Assembly (NCBI GenBank): GCA_002688965.1 | Contig: NZEE01000095.1 | Location: 1-6,370, forward strand | Length of the DNA stretch: 6,370 bases | Reading direction: 5' to 3' | DNA from: an archaeon | GTDB taxonomy: Archaea; Aenigmatarchaeota; Aenigmatarchaeia; GW2011-AR5; GCA-2688965 | In this document: piece after piece, positions 1-4,515 of the stretch | Layout of the letters: the number at the start of each line of letters is the position of its first letter | Position numbering within the stretch: the stretch's first letter is position 1 | Position numbers and translations under genes: made by a program | The notes under the pieces: generated by a model | What the model was told of the DNA's origin: nothing | Databases searched by the model: none | Seen by the model: only the letters and a program-made list of their open reading frames with translations

Positions 1-625
1 CGTTTTTAACAATATATAACATTTTTTGCTTAATAACATCAATATTGTTAGTAACTTTTTCAATATTTTCTCTAGCGCCTTCTTGAAAAACAAAGTGCAT
101 GTTGCCCTCCATAAAAAAATTTTTAATTTCAAATAATTTAATTTTAATAGCTAGAAGTTTTTCGTGTATTCTTAAGTTGGAAACTTTTGGGCTAAACCAG
201 CTTTTATGATCCCAATTAGTATTTTTAGATAGACTATTAAAGTATCTTTTGTTATTACGAGATAATCCTTTGACTTGATTTAAAATTTCTGATCCTTCTC
301 TATATTTTTCTTTTACTTCATTAGCTTTTAGATCGTTGCTCATGTCTTCGTTTATCTCACTAATAAATCTTTCTATGAACAAGATTGATAATTCTGCTAT
401 TTTCTTCTTCTTCTTTCTTTCTTTTAGGGTAGACGTAATTTTCGAAACACCTAGTCCTGCAGCTACAGAGCCTAATGTCCCTAATATAGCGATTTGATTA
501 CTTATATCAGTCAGCATAGACATTAAATCAACAGACTCAGTTATTGTTTTATTGTTTTTATTTTCTATACTTTTGTTCCACTCGTTTAATAACTCTTTAA
601 ATTCTTTTCTATTAAGTTTGCTCAT
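1..625 (-). CDS. Hypothetical protein, partial, possible single membrane segment (phage-like)
   Basis: An open frame runs on the minus strand from an ATG at 625 to the left edge, giving 208 complete codons with the C-terminus outside the window. The start is set by an AAGGA Shine-Dalgarno sequence (632-636 on the plus strand) six bases upstream. The N-terminus (MSKLNRKEFKELLNEWN) resembles the opening of small proteins in T4-like marine phages; this is from memory and is not a database match. Residues about 43-62 form a moderately hydrophobic, Gly/Ala-rich stretch (IAILGTLGSVAAGLGVSKI) followed by a run of basic residues (ERKKKKK). That suggests one membrane helix with a positive cytoplasmic flank, or an amphipathic membrane-associated helix. 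The rest is Lys/Glu/Ile-rich and probably alpha-helical. No catalytic motif is visible. It is transcribed divergently from the polymerase and nothing links their functions. I am confident it is a coding frame and do not know its role. Confidence 0.75.
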   Translation of the reverse strand, partial: MSKLNRKEFKELLNEWNKSIENKNNKTITESVDLMSMLTDISNQIAILGTLGSVAAGLGVSKITSTLKERKKKKKIAELSILFIERFISEINEDMSNDLKANEVKEKYREGSEILNQVKGLSRNNKRYFNSLSKNTNWDHKSWFSPKVSNLRIHEKLLAIKIKLFEIKNFFMEGNMHFVFQEGARENIEKVTNNIDVIKQKMLYIVKN

Positions 626-631
626 TTATAA

Positions 632-636
632 TCCTT
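632..636 (-). promoter_or_regulatory. Ribosome binding site of the minus-strand gene
   Basis: On the minus strand AAGGA lies six bases before the ATG at 625. This fixes the start of the divergent hypothetical gene. Confidence 0.7.
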
Positions 637-663
637 GTTGATTTTTATGCGTGTATATTAAAT

Positions 664-691
664 ATTATATTGATATAATAATTATAAACAA
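664..691 (-). promoter_or_regulatory. Candidate promoter for the minus-strand gene
   Basis: Read on the minus strand, a perfect -10 hexamer TATAAT (669-664) is preceded after 16 bases by TTGTTT (691-686), four of six matches to the -35 consensus. Transcription would start near 657 and give a short leader before the ATG at 625. The region is extremely AT-rich, so TATAAT alone carries little weight; the paired -35 and the divergent layout raise it to plausible. Confidence 0.4.
671..679 (+). promoter_or_regulatory. Candidate extended -10 promoter of the fractured dnaE operon
   Basis: TGATATAAT (TG-N-TATAAT) is a full extended -10 element 26 bases before the TTG start at 706. No good -35 sequence is seen at the usual spacing, which is tolerated by extended -10 promoters. 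It partly overlaps the oppositely oriented candidate promoter, so the two directions may interfere. An activator-dependent phage middle promoter is possible, but no clear activator box is recognised. Confidence 0.4.
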
Positions 692-705
692 GAAAGGTAT
701 ATAAT

Positions 706-1623
706 TTGTCAATTGAATTAATAAAACCTCCAGATAGATTTGTTTCTCTTCACTCACACAGCACATTTAGTACTTTTGATGGACTAGGATATCCGTCCGA
801 TCATATTGATTTTGTTCTAACAGAATCTCAAGGCATGGACGCTTGGGCTTTAACAGACCACGGAAATGGCAACGGACTTGCACATGCTCATTCACATGCA
901 GCTAAAATGCAAAAAGCCGGACGCAAGTTTAGACAAATACACGGTGTTGAATTCTATTTTGTGCCCTCGCTAGATCAATGGTCTGATGATTATGCTGCTC
1001 ACAAACAATCAATCAAAGATGCAAAAACTGCTGCAGCTGCAGAAAAGAAGTCAAAAGAAAAAATTGATATTGACGCTGATGATGAAAGTGGAGGTCTTGT
1101 TATAGAAGATGAGGATGAATCAAAGAAAGTTGATATCCTTAAAGATGAGTGGAAACGTCGTTACCATTTAGTAGTTACAGCAAAAAATAGAAAAGGTCTC
1201 AATAATCTTTTTACTCTAGTCAAGAAGTCTTATAAACACGGCTTCTATAGATTTCCTCGTATAGACTTTAAAATGCTTAAAGAACACGGTGAAGGTCTTC
1301 ATGTTACAACAGCATGTCTTCACCCGAAAGTAATATTGCAAACTACTGCCGGCAGCTTGTCTATCAAAGAAGTTGTAGAAAGATTTAATATGGGTGAAGA
1401 ATTACATGTATTATCTTATAATGAGTATACAAACAAAATAGAATTCAAGAAAATTATTTGGGGTGATAAGACTCGTAAGAATGCTAAGTTATTAAGACTT
1501 AAAGACAAAGAAGGAAATGAAGTTAAGCTTACACCAGATCATAGAGTGCTTGTTAAAGATAAAGGTTGGATTGACGCAAAAAATATTGTAAAAGGTGATA
1601 AAATTATTAGTATAAACCTCTAA
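706..1623 (+). CDS. dnaE: DnaE piece 1: N-terminal half of PHP domain fused to split-intein N-half (IntN1)
   Basis: Residues 1-203 are the start of a family C DNA polymerase alpha subunit and residues 204-305 are the N-terminal half of a split intein. The PHP domain shows HSHS (H16, H18), D25, TDHG (H52), GVEF (E82) and YHLVV (H154), the first six of the nine PHP metal-ligand positions. Between E82 and H154 lies a long charged, low-complexity stretch (about residues 98-147: KTAAAAEKKSKEK, then acidic DADDES and EDEDES), probably a flexible insertion. The extein ends ...HVTTA and the intein begins at C204. The start is TTG at 706: an in-frame stop lies just upstream (685-687), the first in-frame ATG is residue 44, past the HSHS motif, and AAAGG (693-697) gives an eight-base spacing. 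The product cannot be a complete polymerase or even a complete PHP domain; it should work only after trans-splicing to the next piece. Identification as DnaE is secure. Active splicing is inferred from intact motifs. Confidence 0.93.
   Translation: MSIELIKPPDRFVSLHSHSTFSTFDGLGYPSDHIDFVLTESQGMDAWALTDHGNGNGLAHAHSHAAKMQKAGRKFRQIHGVEFYFVPSLDQWSDDYAAHKQSIKDAKTAAAAEKKSKEKIDIDADDESGGLVIEDEDESKKVDILKDEWKRRYHLVVTAKNRKGLNNLFTLVKKSYKHGFYRFPRIDFKMLKEHGEGLHVTTACLHPKVILQTTAGSLSIKEVVERFNMGEELHVLSYNEYTNKIEFKKIIWGDKTRKNAKLLRLKDKEGNEVKLTPDHRVLVKDKGWIDAKNIVKGDKIISINL
1315..1620 (+). other. Split intein N-half, site 1 (IntN1, NrdJ-1-like)
   Basis: 102 residues beginning with Cys1 (CLHPKVILQTTAG) and containing the block B motif TPDH (T276, H279 of the piece). 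The IKEVVERF segment and the later TPDHRVLVKDKGW segment resemble, from memory, the N-half of the NrdJ-1 split intein. It ends at a stop at the usual position where contiguous inteins carry the endonuclease domain. Its partner is IntC1 at 1749-1877. Cys1 would accept the acyl shift from Ala203 of DnaE. Confidence 0.9.
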
Positions 1624-1748
1624 GACATTATAGATAGCATTGCCTAGGGGGTTAATATGGGAAAATGAAATTGATAATACTATAAATTTAATAAATGAAC
1701 GTGTAAATATTAAATGAATATGTTACTTTAGATTAAAAAGGAATAACT
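1624..1748. other. 125-nt gap between intein halves of site 1, no recognised gene
   Basis: No convincing gene is present here. The longest frame opening is a 25-codon TTG-initiated stretch at 1640-1717 (MPRGLIWENEI... ending NERVNIK) with no recognisable motif or clear ribosome site. A sequence TATAAATT at 1681-1688 is one base from the T4 late promoter core TATAAATA, a weak hint in such AT-rich DNA. The gap occupies the place where sites 2 and 4 carry endonuclease genes, so it may be the scar of a lost endonuclease or a spacer that never held one. Confidence 0.5.
1737..1742 (+). promoter_or_regulatory. Ribosome binding site deciding the TTG start of DnaE piece 2
   Basis: AAAGGA lies six bases before TTG at 1749. 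The frame is closed by a TAA at 1734-1736, and no in-frame ATG occurs until residue 169, far inside the extein, so this site and the TTG are needed to make IntC1. Confidence 0.8.
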
Positions 1749-1877
1749 TTGCAAGACATTCAAACAAAATATATCGAGGTTGAAAAAATCGAAGAAATAG
1801 ACGAAATTTCTGATGTATATGATATTACAGTAGAAGACAACCATAATTTTTTTGCTAACAATATTTTAGTTCATAAT
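1749..1877 (+). other. Split intein C-half, site 1 (IntC1)
   Basis: 43 residues with block F (VYDITVEDNHNFF) and block G ending ILVHN followed by Cys+1. The HNFFANNILVHN stretch closely resembles, from memory, the end of the NrdJ-1 C-half, matching the NrdJ-1-like character of IntN1. The penultimate His42 and terminal Asn43 needed for Asn cyclisation are present. Confidence 0.9.
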
Positions 1878-2888
1878 TGTTTAGCAGGTATCTATAGCAA
1901 TAGAATCCTCAGAGGTGTTGCACATAATAAGACACGAGATCTCATTCAAGAAGACTTGCTTAATCTATCTGATCGATTTACTGACGCTGTAGGTCTGGAA
2001 AACTTTAAGCTTGAACTGCAATTCAACAAACTAGAAAAACAACACGTTGTTAATGACTACCTTATTGAACATCACAAGCTAACAGGTATTCCACTCATAT
2101 CAACAGCAGATTCTCACTATCCTACTAATGATAAATGGCAGGCTAGAGAGTTATATAAAAAGCTAGGCTGGTTAGGTAAAAAAGATGGACTAACATTGCC
2201 TGCATTTGAAGATCTTAAATGCGAGCTGTATCCTAAAAATGCACAACAAATGTGGGATGAGTTTCTTAATGCATATCCAACATATGACTTCTATAAAGGC
2301 AATGAAGAACTAGTTAAAGACTCAATTGAAAGAACGCATGATATTGTTTGGAATGATTTTGAAGATGCATGGATAGATACTAGTGCAAAACTACCAACAA
2401 TATCAGTCCCTAACAAAACACCATTTCAACATCTATGTGATTTAGTCAAAACTGCGCTAATAGATGAAGGGTTACATACTAACAAAGAATATGTTGAAAG
2501 AGCTAAATATGAGTTGTCTGATATTAAGTTCCTTGGTCATGAAGCATACTTTATTACAATGTATGAGATCTTTAGGAAGGCTGAGACAAAGACGTTATTT
2601 GGAGCCGGAAGAGGCTGCTTCTTACCTGAAACTAGAGTAAAGATGGCAGACAGACTTTATAACACTCTGGAAGGAATTAAAGTAGGAGAAAAAGTTTTAG
2701 ATGCATACGGTAATGAAGAGTTTGTTTTAGATAAGTTTATTTATAATATTGACGAAGATATTATCGAACTAGAGTTTGATGATGGAAAAATAATAAGATG
2801 TACTAAGGATCACAAGTTCCTAACAACAAACAGAGGATTTGTTGAGGCACAGCATCTTGAAGATTTTGACAACATTGCAGAAGTTTAA
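1749..2888 (+). CDS. dnaE: DnaE piece 2: IntC1, rest of PHP domain and palm entry, IntN2
   Basis: A 379-residue piece made of IntC1 (1-43), DnaE extein (44-289) and IntN2 (290-379). The extein opens with CLAG, where C44 is both the +1 splicing nucleophile and the conserved PHP metal-binding cysteine. It continues with TADSHY (D121, H123, the last two PHP ligands), the typical CELYPKNAQQMWDEF region, and GHEAYFITMYEIF leading into the polymerase core. It ends GAGRG just before C290. Family C polymerases read GPGRGSGAGSLV here, so the break splits the active-site GRGS motif. Translation starts at TTG with a good upstream AAAGGA. This polypeptide is a double donor/acceptor: its N-side must splice to piece 1 and its C-side to piece 3. 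Identity is clear from motif order and flawless extein continuity at both ends. Confidence 0.93.
   Translation: MQDIQTKYIEVEKIEEIDEISDVYDITVEDNHNFFANNILVHNCLAGIYSNRILRGVAHNKTRDLIQEDLLNLSDRFTDAVGLENFKLELQFNKLEKQHVVNDYLIEHHKLTGIPLISTADSHYPTNDKWQARELYKKLGWLGKKDGLTLPAFEDLKCELYPKNAQQMWDEFLNAYPTYDFYKGNEELVKDSIERTHDIVWNDFEDAWIDTSAKLPTISVPNKTPFQHLCDLVKTALIDEGLHTNKEYVERAKYELSDIKFLGHEAYFITMYEIFRKAETKTLFGAGRGCFLPETRVKMADRLYNTLEGIKVGEKVLDAYGNEEFVLDKFIYNIDEDIIELEFDDGKIIRCTKDHKFLTTNRGFVEAQHLEDFDNIAEV
2616..2885 (+). other. Split intein N-half, site 2 (IntN2)
   Basis: 90 residues beginning with Cys1 (CFLPETRVKMADR), with IKVGEKVLDAYGNEEFV as the next conserved strand and the block B motif CTKDH (Thr-x-x-His). 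Its partner IntC2 lies about 1 kb downstream at 3874-3981, beyond an intervening endonuclease gene. It is the shortest IntN of the four and is distinct in sequence from the others. Confidence 0.9.
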
Positions 2889-2928
2889 AATAGTTTAGAC
2901 ACTCGATCTGGTCCAGTATACTTACTAT

Positions 2929-2935
2929 AAAGGAG
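2929..2935 (+). promoter_or_regulatory. Strong ribosome binding site of the site-2 endonuclease
   Basis: AAAGGAG lies seven bases before the ATG at 2943, the most canonical Shine-Dalgarno in the window. The endonuclease is thus translated on its own and not by read-through from the intein. Confidence 0.8.
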
Positions 2936-2942
2936 ACTTGGC

Positions 2943-3911
2943 ATGACAAAACAGATAAAAGCATTAACTGTAGAAGAGGTAGTATACGTTAAACAATTAT
3001 TAGAAAAAAATAATGTTACTATCGTAACACAAAAGCTAATGAAAATTATTAGCAAAAAACTCAATATAAATAGAGCACAACTCAAAAGAAGAGCAACAGC
3101 AGTAGGCTATAATATTATAATTGGTTACGCTTGGAATGAAGTAGACAATTTAACAGCAGGAAAAGCACATATATCTTTGTTTTGCAATGTTTGCAAAAAA
3201 GAGTATATTGGACAATTGATCAAGTTAAGAGGAAGAACATATTCAAACGAGCCTTTGTGTCCAAAACATTACAGAGACATAATAAATAACTCAAAAGTGT
3301 GGCGTGAAAAAAATAGACAAGCGCAATTGATAGCACAAAATAGACCTGACGTTTTAGCAAAGCAAAGACTGTCCCAAAAAAGAAGACATGCTGACCCAAA
3401 AGTTAAAGAGCATTATAGAAACATTGGCAAAAACTTGTGGAAGAGCAAAGAGTACGCAGAAAAAGTTTCTAAGGGTTTAAAGAAAAAGTGGGAAGATCCA
3501 GAATACGCTGATCGCGTTATTTCAAACTCTAAACAACAATATCACGGTGAATACGAAAGTCTAAAATACCAGAGTCTTGTTGAATTAGCATTTATATTGT
3601 GGCAAAAAAGTGTAAATAAAAAAATTGAAAGATATAATCTAAAAGGAATAAAATGGAATAATAATAGAAACTATTATCCTGATTTTGTTCTTAATGACGA
3701 TATAATCGTAGAAGTAAAAGGTGGTCCAGACGGGTGGATGCACCAAAGAAAAGAAGAAATTATCTTAAAACAAAATGCACTAATTGAATGGTGTAGCAAA
3801 AACAACTACAGTCAAAGACTTGTATTTAAAAAAGATATTCCTGTAAATTACTATAGCAAAGCGAAAGAAATTCATGTCAAAAATTATCCGAAAAAAGATA
3901 CTCAAGTATAA
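2943..3911 (+). CDS. Free-standing homing endonuclease-like protein, PD-(D/E)xK (Vsr/EDHR-like) type, inside split intein site 2
   Basis: A complete 322-residue protein, predicted to cut intein-free dnaE alleles at the site-2 target and so spread the locus. Residues 1-58 look like a helical, helix-turn-helix-type DNA-binding region. C81-x2-C84 and C106-x2-H109 form a probable zinc site. Residues about 148-198 carry NUMOD3-like repeats (WKSKEYAEKVSKG then WEDPEYADRVISN), known DNA-contacting modules of homing endonucleases. The C-terminal domain shows SLVELAF (E214), YYPDF (D247) and IIVEVKGG (E257, K259), the pattern of a PD-(D/E)xK nuclease as in the Vsr-related endonucleases found with split inteins in marine metagenomes. 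It lies between IntN2 (55 nt upstream) and IntC2, and its last 38 nt overlap the start of DnaE piece 3 in another frame. Nuclease class is inferred from motifs; role as a homing enzyme follows from position. Confidence 0.85.
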   Translation: MTKQIKALTVEEVVYVKQLLEKNNVTIVTQKLMKIISKKLNINRAQLKRRATAVGYNIIIGYAWNEVDNLTAGKAHISLFCNVCKKEYIGQLIKLRGRTYSNEPLCPKHYRDIINNSKVWREKNRQAQLIAQNRPDVLAKQRLSQKRRHADPKVKEHYRNIGKNLWKSKEYAEKVSKGLKKKWEDPEYADRVISNSKQQYHGEYESLKYQSLVELAFILWQKSVNKKIERYNLKGIKWNNNRNYYPDFVLNDDIIVEVKGGPDGWMHQRKEEIILKQNALIEWCSKNNYSQRLVFKKDIPVNYYSKAKEIHVKNYPKKDTQV

Positions 3912-3981
3912 AGGTGACGTTATAGATCTTCATATAAGTAATTCACACACTTATAACGTTGAAGGTAAAGGTGTTCATAAT
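3874..3981 (+). other. Split intein C-half, site 2 (IntC2)
   Basis: 36 residues with block F (VIDLHISNSHTYNVEG) and block G GKGVHN followed by Ser+1. Penultimate His35 and Asn36 are intact. Ser+1 equals the conserved serine of the polymerase GRGS motif. It is the shortest IntC here, and its first residues are encoded in the overlap with the endonuclease gene. Confidence 0.88.
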
Positions 3982-4365
3982 AGCGGCGCAGGTTCCTTAG
4001 TTAACTACTTGTTAGGCATTACACAGCTTGATCCAATCCCATACAACTTACTTTGGAGCAGATTCTTAGGTAGACACAGGTGTCTAGACGAAGAAACATA
4101 TGTTATGACTGAAAGTGGTAAAAAGAAACTTAAAGATATAGTTGAAGGGGAGAAGGTTTTGACTCACAATGGAAAGCACAGAAAGGTTATTAACAAAGCT
4201 TCAGTGCAACATGACACAGCAATTGAAATAAAATTTAATGGACGTAAAATTGTTTGTTCACCTAATCATAGATGGGTTATTAATCGAAAAGGTCAACAAG
4301 TGGAGACAATGGCATGTCATCTACAAAAAGGTGACAAGCTAATTCGATTAACTAGTGATAAATAA
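3874..4365 (+). CDS. dnaE: DnaE piece 3: 33-residue polymerase core fragment between IntC2 and IntN3
   Basis: Of 163 residues only 33 (37-69, nt 3982-4080) are polymerase; the rest is IntC2 (1-36) and IntN3 (70-163). The extein starts SGAGSLVNYLLGIT, completing the GRG|S active-site motif of piece 2, runs through LDPI, and ends SRFLGRHR. That aligns without gap to the FLNPER segment just ahead of the catalytic aspartates in bacterial DnaE. This piece must splice at both ends to deliver its small core segment. The start chosen is ATG at 3874, inside the end of the endonuclease gene; only a weak GAAAGA (3863-3868) precedes it, so translation may be coupled to the endonuclease. A slightly later non-ATG start cannot be excluded, since IntC2 homology is convincing only from about KILKYKGDVIDL. 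Confidence 0.9.
   Translation: MSKIIRKKILKYKGDVIDLHISNSHTYNVEGKGVHNSGAGSLVNYLLGITQLDPIPYNLLWSRFLGRHRCLDEETYVMTESGKKKLKDIVEGEKVLTHNGKHRKVINKASVQHDTAIEIKFNGRKIVCSPNHRWVINRKGQQVETMACHLQKGDKLIRLTSDK
4081..4362 (+). other. Split intein N-half, site 3 (IntN3)
   Basis: 94 residues starting with Cys1 (CLDEETYVMTESGKK), with IVEGEKVLTHNGKHRKV as the following conserved strands and a block B variant CSPNH (Ser in place of the usual Thr, then x-x-His). It stops only 9 nt before its partner IntC3 begins. Confidence 0.9.
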
Positions 4366-4369
4366 AGGA
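4364..4369 (+). promoter_or_regulatory. Ribosome binding site overlapping the stop codon of piece 3
   Basis: AAAGGA begins within the TAA stop (4363-4365) of piece 3 and stands five bases from the ATG at 4375. Terminating ribosomes can restart at once, so pieces 3 and 4 are probably translationally coupled. Confidence 0.75.
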
Positions 4370-4374
4370 ATAAA

Positions 4375-4515
4375 ATGAAAGATAACAATCTATACGAAAT
4401 TGAAGAAATTAATTTTGTTCACTATGATCGAGATATGATTGACATTGAAGTAGAAGGCGATCACACTTTCTATGTTTCAGAAAATCCTGACACTGATTTT
4501 GTTTTGACACATAAT
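4375..4515 (+). other. Split intein C-half, site 3 (IntC3)
   Basis: 47 residues with block F (DMIDIEVEGDHTFYVSE) and block G FVLTHN followed by Thr+1. His46 and Asn47 are present. Thr+1 is an accepted but less frequent nucleophile. The segment between blocks F and G (SENPDTD) is longer than in IntC1 and IntC2. Confidence 0.9.

Noticed and set aside
1624..1748. Group I or II intron or programmed frameshift explaining the broken dnaE
   Set aside because: The flanking sequence is protein-coding intein with all splicing residues and independent ribosome sites. The gaps of 125 and 9 nt are too short for such introns.
2907..2919. Small palindrome around CTGGTCCAG upstream of the site-2 endonuclease, considered as an operator or terminator
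   Set aside because: The arms are only four bases and no T-run follows. This is expected by chance.
2885..3085. 66-codon minus-strand frame opposite the start of the site-2 endonuclease
   Set aside because: It is antisense to a well-supported gene with its own strong ribosome site. The predicted protein is a Phe/Ser/Ile-rich shadow without recognisable motifs.
1621..4374. Frameshifts or sequencing errors producing a falsely broken gene or pseudogene
   Set aside because: Every break falls at the canonical intein split point, with a stop and then a ribosome site and start; extein and intein motifs are intact on both sides. Random errors would not be so placed.
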